The notes below the pieces were generated by a model. The model saw only the letters and a program-made list of their open reading frames with translations. It did no database searches and had not been told where the DNA came from. Made by a program: the position numbers and the translations under genes. Of a DNA stretch of 10,031 bases, positions 1-6,855 are shown piece by piece. This stretch comes from an uncultured SAR86 cluster bacterium. Lineage in GTDB: Bacteria > Pseudomonadota > Gammaproteobacteria > Magnimaribacterales > D2472. Numbering within the stretch: position 1 is the first letter of the stretch; each line of letters starts with the position of its first letter. The stretch lies in the NCBI GenBank assembly GCA_938075575.1, contig CALJHI010000101.1, forward strand, positions 1 to 10,031. Direction: 5' to 3'.

Positions 1-81
1 GTTGCATACAAGATCTAATTGAGGCATCGTAATAAAGATTAAATTACCTTATATATTAAAAATAACTAACGGATTAACATC
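1..81. other. Leading spacer, possible tail of an upstream gene
   Basis: All three forward frames hit a stop within the first 32 bases. The longest open piece would end CIQDLIEAS at a TAA at 30-32, which could be the C-terminus of a rightward gene lying outside the window, but nine residues cannot identify it. From about 33 the sequence is AT-rich non-coding leader for the next gene. It contains a TATATT (52-57) that could serve as a -10, but no convincing -35 at the right distance. Confidence 0.3.
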
Positions 82-1182
82 ATGAAATATTTATCAATTA
101 TTAAAACTTTTATATTTATTCTAGCTTATAACTCTTTTGCAATAGCAGACCACCATTCTAGTTCTGAGCATGGATCTAAAACAAAATATGTTACTTATAA
201 TCAAATTGGTAATCCTGCAGATGTCCTTGAAGTTAAAACAGAAGTTTCACGTGCATTAAATAAAGGTGAAGTGCGGGTCAAAGTATTAGCAGCACCAATT
301 AACCCCTCTGATGTATTACAAATAGCAGGAATGTATGGTGTTGATGCTGTATTACCTGCTAGGCCAGGCAGTGAAGGCGTTGGCCGAGTAACAGAGATAG
401 CACCAGAAGTTAATAGTTTAAAAGTAGGTCAGTTGGTTCTTCTTGCTAGTGGAAATACCTGGGCAGAAGAATTGGTAGGTCCAGTTTCAGGCTTTTTACC
501 TTTACCTGACTTAGGCCCTATCAGCGCTGATGTAATTGAGCAGCTTGCAATGTCAGCTGTTAATCCATTAACTGCCTTACTTATGCTTACTTCTTTTGAA
601 GATATTAATGAGGGCCAATGGATCGCACAAAGCGCTGCTAATTCTGCGGTTGGAGGTTATGTTATTCAATTAGCTAAACAGCGAGGAATAAAAACTGTAA
701 ATATCGTTCGTCGTGAAGGTTTAGCCGAAGATTTAAAGTCTAAAGGAGCAGATATTGTTTTAATTGACGGACCAGATCTTGCTGAGCAAATTGCAGAGGC
801 AACTGGCAACGCACCAATCATGTTAGCTCTTGATCCGGTTGGTGGTGATACTTATGGTCGTTTAGCAGATAGTTTGGGTTATGGCGGCACCCTGGTCACT
901 TATGGAGTGCTATCAGGAAAGCCAGCAACTCTTAATACAGGAAAGGTTATTTTTAATGATACTCGCCTAAGAGGTTTTTGGCTCTATAAGTGGTACCAAA
1001 CAGCAACTATGCAGGATAAGCAAGAAGCTTTTGGGCAGGTAATCCCACTTATTGCAAACGGCACGCTAAAGGCCAATATTGACTCACGTTATTCAGTTGA
1101 TCAGATTGAAGAAGCTGTCACTCGTGCTTGGTCAGGAGGCAGAAATGGAAAGGTGCTTATTGTCCCAAGTCCTATAGAATAA
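82..1182 (+). CDS. Exported MDR-family reductase, MECR/2-enoyl thioester reductase-like
   Basis: This is a zinc-free medium-chain dehydrogenase/reductase of 366 aa. Residues 1-22 look like a Sec signal peptide: Lys2 and Lys8, a hydrophobic core (IFILAY), and a likely cut after AIA22 before Asp-His-His. The mature enzyme starts near residue 33. Family marks are PINPSD (72-77), a Tyr in GMYG (Tyr85) where MECR/Etr1 enzymes carry their catalytic Tyr, VNPLTA (160-165), the nucleotide-binding loop QSAANSAVG (183-191), and NIVRR (207-211), whose arginines usually bind the NADPH 2'-phosphate. The structural-zinc Cys cluster is absent. Known relatives reduce 2-enoyl thioesters or quinones with NADPH in the cytosol or mitochondrion, so a signal peptide is odd. 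The 9-bp gap to the PAP2 gene suggests co-transcription. The ribosome site is weak (GGA at 71-73). Family assignment is firm; substrate and location are uncertain. Confidence 0.85.
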   Translation: MKYLSIIKTFIFILAYNSFAIADHHSSSEHGSKTKYVTYNQIGNPADVLEVKTEVSRALNKGEVRVKVLAAPINPSDVLQIAGMYGVDAVLPARPGSEGVGRVTEIAPEVNSLKVGQLVLLASGNTWAEELVGPVSGFLPLPDLGPISADVIEQLAMSAVNPLTALLMLTSFEDINEGQWIAQSAANSAVGGYVIQLAKQRGIKTVNIVRREGLAEDLKSKGADIVLIDGPDLAEQIAEATGNAPIMLALDPVGGDTYGRLADSLGYGGTLVTYGVLSGKPATLNTGKVIFNDTRLRGFWLYKWYQTATMQDKQEAFGQVIPLIANGTLKANIDSRYSVDQIEEAVTRAWSGGRNGKVLIVPSPIE

Positions 1183-1191
1183 TTTATACTG

Positions 1192-2049
1192 ATGTCGATT
1201 TGGAATGATTTAACCTGGGTTGAGGGTATTAGGTCTCATTCTTTATCTATTTTCTTTGACACCGTTTCATTGGCTGGATATCCAACATTTTTAATACTAT
1301 TCATCTCATTTGGTTATTTCTATTGGTCTCCATCAAGGTTTTCTAGGGTAGCAATGATGTTGTTTATTTCAGGCCTAATAAATGCTTTTCTTAAAGATTT
1401 CTATCAAGATGCAAGGCCTGCAATTGAACTAATGTTAGATCCAAAAGTTGGTACCTCTTATGGTTGGCCTAGTGGACATTCTCAGATTGCAGTTACTCTG
1501 TGGGGACTACTTGCATATGAATTAAAAAATAAATGGGCAACTTTTGGAGCAATTACAATAATAATATTAATTGCTTTTAGTAGAATGTATTTAGGAGTCC
1601 ATGATCTTGGTGATGTTTTTGCCGGATTAATAATTGGAGGATTAATTCTTTCTATTTGGCATTACGCTGTGATTAATAATTGGTATGAGAATTTATCCAA
1701 AAGATCCTGGCTAATGTTAATACTTTTTTTTCAATTAATGCTCTATATTTTTTACCCTTCTCATGAAAATCATGAACTAAGCATATGGTTTTTAGGCGTA
1801 ATGACTGGTTGGTTTATTGGAGCTTCAAATATTAAGATAATTTCCAATCCTTTAAAAAAGTTATTAACATCAATTTTTGCAATTTTTATAGTCTTCTTTC
1901 TTTTAATAGTTATCACTGAAATAGAAAAAGGGATTATTGCTGCAGGATTGACCGGATTTATATTTAGTTACTGTCTTGGTATGACTTTTTCAATTTTAGT
2001 AACTTGGGTGATACCACGTTTGTTGAGGTTAGTACGATTGGCTTCATAA
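1192..2049 (+). CDS. PAP2-family integral membrane phosphatase
   Basis: Membrane phosphatase of the PAP2 (type 2 phosphatidic acid phosphatase) superfamily, 285 aa. All three parts of the active-site signature are present: Lys68...Arg75-Pro76 (KDFYQDARP), Pro93-Ser94-Gly95-His96, and Ser130-Arg131...His137...Asp141 (SRMYLGVHDLGD). The two catalytic histidines and the Asp are intact, so it should be active. Several hydrophobic segments flank these motifs, and further membrane spans follow in residues about 170-280, longer than a minimal PAP2 domain. Family members remove phosphate from phosphatidate, undecaprenyl pyrophosphate or similar lipid phosphates, usually on the outer face of the inner membrane. 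The substrate here cannot be told. It starts 9 bp after the exported reductase, with no clear Shine-Dalgarno, consistent with translational coupling in an operon. Confidence 0.9.
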   Translation: MSIWNDLTWVEGIRSHSLSIFFDTVSLAGYPTFLILFISFGYFYWSPSRFSRVAMMLFISGLINAFLKDFYQDARPAIELMLDPKVGTSYGWPSGHSQIAVTLWGLLAYELKNKWATFGAITIIILIAFSRMYLGVHDLGDVFAGLIIGGLILSIWHYAVINNWYENLSKRSWLMLILFFQLMLYIFYPSHENHELSIWFLGVMTGWFIGASNIKIISNPLKKLLTSIFAIFIVFFLLIVITEIEKGIIAAGLTGFIFSYCLGMTFSILVTWVIPRLLRLVRLAS

Positions 2050-2075
2050 AACACAATAATTTTTTTAAGATATAT

Positions 2076-2082
2076 AAAGGAG
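2076..2082 (+). promoter_or_regulatory. Ribosome binding site fixing the start of the MDR7-like gene
   Basis: AAAGGAG lies 7 bases before the ATG at 2090. An upstream in-frame GTG at 2084 sits right against this site and would leave almost no spacing, so the ATG at 2090 is the better start. Confidence 0.8.
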
Positions 2083-2089
2083 AGTGAAA

Positions 2090-3097
2090 ATGAGACAAAT
2101 CCAATTAAAGAAACCCGGTGGCTTGGTAAATATTTTAGTTTGTGATGCTGAAATTCCTAAACCAAATGATAATGAGGTTGTTATTAAAATTGCTGCAAGT
2201 AGTTTAAATTATCATGATCTTCTAGTAGCCTTAGGTTTTATTCCTACTGATGATAATAGAGTCCCTCTTTCAGATGCAGCAGGAGAGATAGTAGAAATTG
2301 GGGCTGATGTGGTTGACTGGAAGAAGGGAGATAAGGTGATGAGTGTCTGTTTTCCTAATTGGCAGAGCGGACCACCAAAATACGAGCTTTTAAGTTTTAT
2401 AGGTGATCATGAAGATGGTTATGCAACAGAATATATTGCTATTCAAGAGACAGCTATAACAAGAATTCCAACCAATATGAGCTTAGAGGAAGCAGCAACA
2501 CTTCCGTGTGCAGGTTTGACAGCTTGGCGAGCTTTAGTCGACGATGGAAATCTTAAAGCTGGAGAAACGGTTTTAGTTCAAGGGACAGGAGGAGTTTCAA
2601 TTTTTGCTCTTCAATTAGCTAAGTCAATGGGAGCCAAAGTTATCGCAACATCATCTTCAGAAGAAAAATTAGAAAAACTTAGATTACTTGGAGCTGATGA
2701 GGTAATAAATTATAAAGAAACCCCCGAATGGGGCAAAGAGGTTTTAGCTAAAACAAATAATCAAGGTGTTGATCATGTTATTGAGGTTGGCGGAGGCGGA
2801 ACTTTTGCTGAATCTGTGAGGGCTGCAAAGCTTGGCGGGCATATTGCGCTAATTGGAGTTCTTAGTGGACCTAATGCAAGTGAAATAGTTCTACCGAGGA
2901 TTTTCCTCAAACAAATTAGAATGAGTGGTATATCAATGGCTAATAAAGAATCTCAAAAGGCCATGATCAAATACTTGGAAAAGACTGATATAAAGCCAGT
3001 AATAAGCGATACTTTTGATTTAGCTGATTTAGCTAAAGCTTTCCAACATCAAATAGATAATAAACATTTTGGAAAAATATCTATTACGATGGAATAA
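2090..3097 (+). CDS. Zinc-free MDR7-type NAD(P)-dependent oxidoreductase (quinone reductase-like)
   Basis: Medium-chain dehydrogenase/reductase, 335 aa from the ATG at 2090. The N-terminal GroES-like domain carries SLNYHDLL (38-45), then SDAAGE (61-66) where zinc alcohol dehydrogenases have a GHE motif. The four-Cys structural zinc site is missing. Other marks are the FPNW segment (88-91), LPCAGLTAW (138-146), and the cofactor loop VQGTGGVS (163-170) in the Rossmann domain. Residues 187-190 (TSSS) follow the second strand, without an acidic residue, which favours NADPH over NADH. This pattern matches the MDR7 subgroup of COG0604, often annotated as quinone oxidoreductase or alcohol dehydrogenase although substrates are mostly unknown. 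It lies 40 bp after the PAP2 gene and 19 bp before the methyltransferase, probably in one transcription unit. It is not a close paralogue of the other two MDRs in the window. Confidence 0.9.
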   Translation: MRQIQLKKPGGLVNILVCDAEIPKPNDNEVVIKIAASSLNYHDLLVALGFIPTDDNRVPLSDAAGEIVEIGADVVDWKKGDKVMSVCFPNWQSGPPKYELLSFIGDHEDGYATEYIAIQETAITRIPTNMSLEEAATLPCAGLTAWRALVDDGNLKAGETVLVQGTGGVSIFALQLAKSMGAKVIATSSSEEKLEKLRLLGADEVINYKETPEWGKEVLAKTNNQGVDHVIEVGGGGTFAESVRAAKLGGHIALIGVLSGPNASEIVLPRIFLKQIRMSGISMANKESQKAMIKYLEKTDIKPVISDTFDLADLAKAFQHQIDNKHFGKISITME

Positions 3098-3116
3098 ATC
3101 TTATTTATAAATTTAT

Positions 3117-3734
3117 ATGAAAAAAGCTATTGATATTTTTGGCGAATGGGCTAGGAATGGTAAGGATGTTGGCATGGAGCAAGGACATGCATCATCTGTA
3201 GAAGAAATGCTCAATTTTTCTTTAGATGAGAGAGCTTCTATTAATAAAAATTTTAGTTTTTTAGATGTTGGATGTGGGAATGGCTGGGTAACTAGAAAAG
3301 TTTCAAATAATTCTCTTTGCTCTCAGGCTATTGGTATAGATGGAGCAAAGCAGATGATTGAAAATGCTAAATCTAGAGGCGGCTCAGAAGAATATCTCTG
3401 CACCAATATTGATGAATATAAACCAGAGATAAAATTTGATCTTATTCACTCAATGGAGGTAATGTATTATTTAAGCAACCCTGGGATTATTATAAAAAAA
3501 ATATCTGACTTATGGTTAAAAGATAATGGAAGGCTAATCATTGGAATTGATCTTTATTATGAAAATAATGATTCACATAGTTGGCAAGAAAAAGTCGGAA
3601 CACCAATGTTAATGTTAAAAGAATCAGAGTGGGTAGGGCTACTAAAGAAAGCTGGTTTAAGAGAAGTTCAATCCTGGCGGGCCAATCAAAGTAATGATTG
3701 GGCTGGGACTTTAGTCTTGACTGGAAAAAAATAG
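3117..3734 (+). CDS. Class I SAM-dependent methyltransferase, substrate unknown
   Basis: A 205-aa Rossmann-fold methyltransferase. Motif I is FLDVGCGNG (48-56), the glycine-rich loop that binds S-adenosylmethionine. Asp75 in IGIDGAKQMI is the acidic residue expected to hold the ribose hydroxyls. DLIHSMEVMYYL (about 108-119) is the usual motif IV region. The N-terminus has a distinctive charged stretch, FGEWARNGKDVGMEQGHASS (8-27), ahead of the core, which probably forms the substrate cap. There is no visible Shine-Dalgarno before the ATG at 3117. A second in-frame ATG at 3174 would remove part of this stretch, so the first start is preferred. It sits between an MDR (19 bp) and an SDR (12 bp), implying co-transcription. 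Small-molecule methylation is likely; the acceptor cannot be inferred. Confidence 0.85.
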   Translation: MKKAIDIFGEWARNGKDVGMEQGHASSVEEMLNFSLDERASINKNFSFLDVGCGNGWVTRKVSNNSLCSQAIGIDGAKQMIENAKSRGGSEEYLCTNIDEYKPEIKFDLIHSMEVMYYLSNPGIIIKKISDLWLKDNGRLIIGIDLYYENNDSHSWQEKVGTPMLMLKESEWVGLLKKAGLREVQSWRANQSNDWAGTLVLTGKK

Positions 3735-3746
3735 GAAAATATATAA

Positions 3747-4607
3747 ATGTCTAAATTTAAAGGTAAAACAGCAATTATTAGTGGCGGAGCTGAGGGTATA
3801 GGGCTGTCAATTGCCAAGGCACTAGGTGAACAAGGAATGAATATAGTGCTTACAGATATTAATCAACAAAATCTTGAAAATGCTGCCAAAGAATTAGAAG
3901 AATCAGGTGTTCCAGTTCTAACTGCAAGACTTGATGTGGCTGATGAGGAGCAGTGGAAGCATATAGCAGAGAAAGCGAGTGAGCGATTTGGGAAACTGCA
4001 TATGGTAGTTAATAATGCTGGAGTTGGTGGAGATTCAGTATCAGTTGAAAATCAAGAGAAAAAAGGATGGCAATGGACACTTGATGTAAATCTTATGGGC
4101 GTTGTCTATGGAGCTAAAACTATAGTCCCTTTTATCAAGAGTCATGATGAGGGAGGATGGATTGTAAACGTTGCCTCAATGGCTGGCATGGGTGGCTTTC
4201 TTCATGGCGGGGCATACAATGCAACCAAAGCAGCAGTGGTTGCTTTATCAGAAAGCTGGTATGAGGAATTAAGTTCTCAAAATATTAACGTTTCTGTTTT
4301 ATGTCCTGCTTTTGTTAAGACGCGAATATATGATTCAGAAAGAAATAGACCAGAGCAGTATAAATCTGAGATTTCTAGCCCAGAGAGCAATAACAGCTTT
4401 CTCAAAAAAACCAAAAAAATGATAGAAAATGGAATAGAAGTTTCCATTGTTGGTAAGCGAGTTGTTGAAGCCCTTAACAATGGAGAGTTTTATATTTTTA
4501 CCCATCCAGGCTATCGTTCAGAAATACAAGATAGATTTAAAGCTATAGATGAGGCTTTTAAAGACTCCGAAAAAAGCATTGCACTTAAAGAGGTACCAAA
4601 TCAGTAA
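3747..4607 (+). CDS. Classical short-chain dehydrogenase/reductase
   Basis: A 286-aa SDR with the full set of classical motifs: cofactor loop GGAEGIG (13-19), NNAG (89-92), and the catalytic tetrad Asn115, Ser144, Tyr157 and Lys161 (YNATK). Asp37 at the end of the second beta strand (LTDIN) normally favours NAD(H) over NADP(H), so an oxidising dehydrogenase role on an alcohol or hydroxysteroid-like substrate is plausible. Compared with a 250-aa SDR there is an extra C-terminal stretch of about 40 residues (from about 245) and a charged, helix-like segment at about 195-225, which in this superfamily shapes the substrate pocket. It starts 12 bp after the methyltransferase stop, with a short AGG element upstream, and is followed after 33 bp by a second SDR. 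The natural substrate is unknown. Confidence 0.93.
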   Translation: MSKFKGKTAIISGGAEGIGLSIAKALGEQGMNIVLTDINQQNLENAAKELEESGVPVLTARLDVADEEQWKHIAEKASERFGKLHMVVNNAGVGGDSVSVENQEKKGWQWTLDVNLMGVVYGAKTIVPFIKSHDEGGWIVNVASMAGMGGFLHGGAYNATKAAVVALSESWYEELSSQNINVSVLCPAFVKTRIYDSERNRPEQYKSEISSPESNNSFLKKTKKMIENGIEVSIVGKRVVEALNNGEFYIFTHPGYRSEIQDRFKAIDEAFKDSEKSIALKEVPNQ

Positions 4608-4628
4608 AATGGTTTTATCAAATACAAG

Positions 4629-4634
4629 AAGGAG
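4629..4634 (+). promoter_or_regulatory. Strong Shine-Dalgarno in front of an ATT start codon
   Basis: AAGGAG lies 6 bases before ATT at 4641 and 9 bases before ATC at 4644. It is one of the best ribosome sites in the window, and it points to a start where no ATG, GTG or TTG exists. An in-frame TAA at 4635-4637 rules out any start further upstream. Confidence 0.75.
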
Positions 4635-4640
4635 TAACTA

Positions 4641-5390
4641 ATTATCAATAAAGTTGCTTTAATTACCGGGGGGTCCTCAGGAATAGGTTTTGCCTATGCA
4701 GAGCATCTTATTAAAGAAGGCTGGTATGTTCAAATTGTTTCTAATGACAGGGACAGATCATTTAAAGCTGTAAAGAAGCTCAATAGCCCAAATGTTAAGA
4801 ACTTTATTTATGATCTTTCAAAAAAAGACTCAATCTCTAAGCTTTATGAAGAAGTAGATACACCAAATTTATTAGTTGCTTGCTCTGGAGTAGCTGCTAA
4901 TGGAAAAGCTGAAACATACTCTGATCAAGAGAAAACAGATGTTTACTATTTGATGTGTGGCGGTGTGATTGATTTAATTCAAAAATTCATACCAAAATTA
5001 TCTGAACAAAATAATAGTCGCATAGTAATAATTTCAAGCATAGGTGCTGTAACTCCAATGCCAAAATCATCAATTTATTCCAGCGCTAAAGCAGCTATCT
5101 ATGCATATGGCAGATCTCTTAATGCTGAGCTAAAAAATATAACAGTCACAGTATCTTTACCTGGCTATGTCAAAACAGATATTCATAAAAAAGCTGGCCT
5201 TAACCATCTTGAAAAAAAAATACCCTCATGGATGTGGGTAGATGTTCACAAAGTTGTCTATGAAACTGAAAGAGCGTCACTAAAAGGTAATAGCTCGGTA
5301 ATACCTGGCTTTATCTATAAGTTAGCCAGGCCATTTCTAGGATCTAATTTAGCAAATAAAATATGGAGATTCTTAAGTAGAAGAAATTAA
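4641..5390 (+). CDS. Second SDR, with ATT (or ATC) as its apparent start codon
   Basis: An SDR of about 249 aa. Reading from ATT at 4641 gives (M)INKVALITGGSSGIG, an ideal SDR N-terminus with the cofactor loop at 10-16. The first conventional start in frame is TTG at 4950, residue 104, which would delete the whole cofactor-binding half, so that shorter call is wrong. Ser133, Tyr146 and Lys150 are present with the normal 13- and 4-residue spacing. The NNAG motif is replaced by ACSG (80-83), and the catalytic Asn position seems to be Met105 (or Leu104), so the proton relay may differ. The stop (5388-5390) overlaps the stop of the convergent NTF2-like gene. The gene could be natural with a rare start, as in E. 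coli infC, or carry a point change from ATG (for example ATC at 4644). The intact frame argues against a decayed gene. Confidence 0.82.
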   Translation: MINKVALITGGSSGIGFAYAEHLIKEGWYVQIVSNDRDRSFKAVKKLNSPNVKNFIYDLSKKDSISKLYEEVDTPNLLVACSGVAANGKAETYSDQEKTDVYYLMCGGVIDLIQKFIPKLSEQNNSRIVIISSIGAVTPMPKSSIYSSAKAAIYAYGRSLNAELKNITVTVSLPGYVKTDIHKKAGLNHLEKKIPSWMWVDVHKVVYETERASLKGNSSVIPGFIYKLARPFLGSNLANKIWRFLSRRN

Positions 5391-5836
5391 TCGTTAATAG
5401 GTGATGAATGATGAGCTTTAATTTTTATATCTCCATCAAAAGTATCTAAAACAAAAGTGAAAGCTACCTTTGTATCTTTACCTTCATGAAAAGGTTCCAA
5501 GTTCAAAACACCCATTACAACCGAAACTTCCTCCTCAAGCATGAAATGAACATCTAGGACATTAATGCATTTCCATGGCCTAATAGCAAAACCATTATCC
5601 TCAGCAATATCACCAGCTATAAAATAAGAAAGTGCGCTTTGTTTATTATTTCTAAAAATAATCTCTTTAGTAAAAGTTGGTTTAAATAAGACTTTTGTTT
5701 GGTCAAATGCATAATGCTGATCCAAAAATAATTTTGCTTCATCATTATAATTGGCATCTTCTAGGAATTTATTACCAATACCAATAACCCCATCTTTCCA
5801 AGAGTTTAAAAATTTTATAACATCATTTTTGTTCAT
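5387..5836 (-). CDS. NTF2-like/SnoaL-superfamily small protein, function unknown
   Basis: A 149-aa soluble protein without signal peptide or membrane segment. The overall pattern is an N-terminal helix pair, VLFKPTFTKEIIFR (about 49-62), ALSYFIAGD (about 68-76), GFAIRPWKCINV (about 82-93), then strands ending in IKIKAHHSS near the C-terminus. It resembles a conserved bacterial family (COG4337-like) that I place in the NTF2/CaMKII-association-domain-like fold. Some homologues carry a doubtful phosphoribosyl-AMP cyclohydrolase label, which I would not transfer. The fold is used both by small enzymes and by binding proteins, so no reaction is proposed. The start at 5836 is backed by AAGGA (reverse strand, 5843-5847) six bases upstream. 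It is divergent from the DUF1295 gene and overlaps the second SDR tail to tail. Confidence 0.75.
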   Translation of the reverse strand: MNKNDVIKFLNSWKDGVIGIGNKFLEDANYNDEAKLFLDQHYAFDQTKVLFKPTFTKEIIFRNNKQSALSYFIAGDIAEDNGFAIRPWKCINVLDVHFMLEEEVSVVMGVLNLEPFHEGKDTKVAFTFVLDTFDGDIKIKAHHSSPIND

Positions 5837-5876
5837 CTATAGTCCTTAAAAATTAGTTTTATCTATCTATCAAGCT

Positions 5877-5896
5877 TATAATTTTTAAAAATTATA
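5877..5896. promoter_or_regulatory. Perfect 20-bp palindrome with a -10-like box on each strand
   Basis: The spacer between the two divergent genes contains a perfect palindrome with arm TATAATTTTT. Each arm starts with the consensus -10 hexamer TATAAT, one per strand, so the element could be a shared divergent promoter core. A rightward start near 5889 would give a leader of about 22 bases. A leftward start near 5884 would give one of about 48. Neither strand shows a good -35 at 17 bp. Because the sequence is only A and T, some of the symmetry may be compositional. Confidence 0.4.
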
Positions 5897-5910
5897 CAAT
5901 AAACAATTCA

Positions 5911-6852
5911 ATGAATTACCTTCGTCCATTATTTCCATATCTATTTGGCCTAATGCTTGTTTTAAGCACGCAGAAATTTTTAAATGTTGGACTGGTTAAT
6001 GCCTTGGGACAATTAATTTTATTTACATTTGTTGTATGTATACCTATCTGGAGAACAGAAAGAATGAGTTATGTTGATATAGGCTGGCCATGGGGTCTTG
6101 TTTTGCTGGGAATAGTAAGCTTCATTTACAGCGAGGGTTATTGGTTAAGATCAGCATTAATTTCTGGCATGGTAATTTTAGTTGGGCTTCGCATGGGTCT
6201 TGGCGCTCTTAAGATGTGGAAAGCAGGCTATCTAGAAAGAGAATTTCCAAGATATCAATATCAAAGAATTCTTTGGAAGGAAGAAGGCAAAAATAATACA
6301 CAATTTGCACTTCAAGTTGATGCAATTTCACAAGGAATGGCTAATGCATCATTTTTAGCTCTTCCAATATTTATTATTGGTACCAATAATAATGAATCCT
6401 TTGCTGTATTAGAATTTATAGGAATGGGTACATGGATGTTAGCTCTTATCTTTGAGTCTGTAGCTGATTTACAAAAACTACTTTTTTTAAAAAATATGAA
6501 GAAAGCAAAAAAACATAATCAGGTTTGTAATATTGGTTTATGGAAGTACTGTAGACATCCTAATTATTTTGCAGAGTGGATGGTTTGGAATGGCATTATT
6601 ATTATGGCCATACCATCATTTTTAAGTCTTGGTGCTATGGAAATATCTTTCCTCAGCAGAGAGTTAAGCATGGTCCTTTGGAGCCTTATAGGGCTTGGGA
6701 TGTTGTATGCTTCTAGAATGATGTATGTAACTTTAGTTTATACTACTGGAGCTATTCCATCAGAGCACTTTTCTTCAATCAAAAGAGAAGGGTACAAAGA
6801 GTACCAACAGACCACTAATAGATTTTTTCCAGGCCCCCAGAAAGCTATTTAG
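5911..6852 (+). CDS. DUF1295 / steroid 5-alpha-reductase-like membrane protein
   Basis: A 313-aa polytopic membrane protein. Hydrophobic spans lie at roughly 8-20, 28-45, 60-75, 83-97, 145-158, 165-182, 224-240 and 252-275. The diagnostic C-terminal block GLWKYCRHPNYFAEW (209-223) contains RHPNYF (215-220), shared by DUF1295 proteins (COG3752), steroid 5-alpha reductases, sterol C14/C24 reductases and the methyltransferase ICMT, where it contributes to cofactor binding. YVDIGWP (54-60) is another typical DUF1295 segment. By analogy it may be an NADPH-dependent reductase of a hydrophobic enone, but bacterial DUF1295 proteins mostly lack a proven substrate. It has no visible Shine-Dalgarno. It is divergent from the NTF2-like gene and ends 3 bp from the convergent HxlR regulator. 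Confidence 0.85.
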   Translation: MNYLRPLFPYLFGLMLVLSTQKFLNVGLVNALGQLILFTFVVCIPIWRTERMSYVDIGWPWGLVLLGIVSFIYSEGYWLRSALISGMVILVGLRMGLGALKMWKAGYLEREFPRYQYQRILWKEEGKNNTQFALQVDAISQGMANASFLALPIFIIGTNNNESFAVLEFIGMGTWMLALIFESVADLQKLLFLKNMKKAKKHNQVCNIGLWKYCRHPNYFAEWMVWNGIIIMAIPSFLSLGAMEISFLSRELSMVLWSLIGLGMLYASRMMYVTLVYTTGAIPSEHFSSIKREGYKEYQQTTNRFFPGPQKAI

Positions 6853-6855
6853 AAA

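Noticed and set aside
2084..2089. GTG at 2084 as start of the MDR7-like gene
   Set aside because: It sits directly against the AAAGGAG site, whereas ATG 2090 has ideal spacing and matches the family's usual N-terminus.
4277..4480. 67-codon reverse-strand reading frame
   Set aside because: It lies wholly inside the first SDR, has no family features, and the opposite strand encodes a clear SDR C-terminal half.
4950..5390. Calling the second SDR as a 146-aa gene starting at TTG 4950
   Set aside because: This would cut away the TGGSSGIG cofactor loop, which is perfectly in frame upstream with a strong ribosome site at 4629-4634.
5862..5871. Short TCTA/ATCT tandem repeat in the divergent spacer
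   Set aside because: Only about two and a half copies of a 4-base unit, expected by chance in AT-rich sequence.
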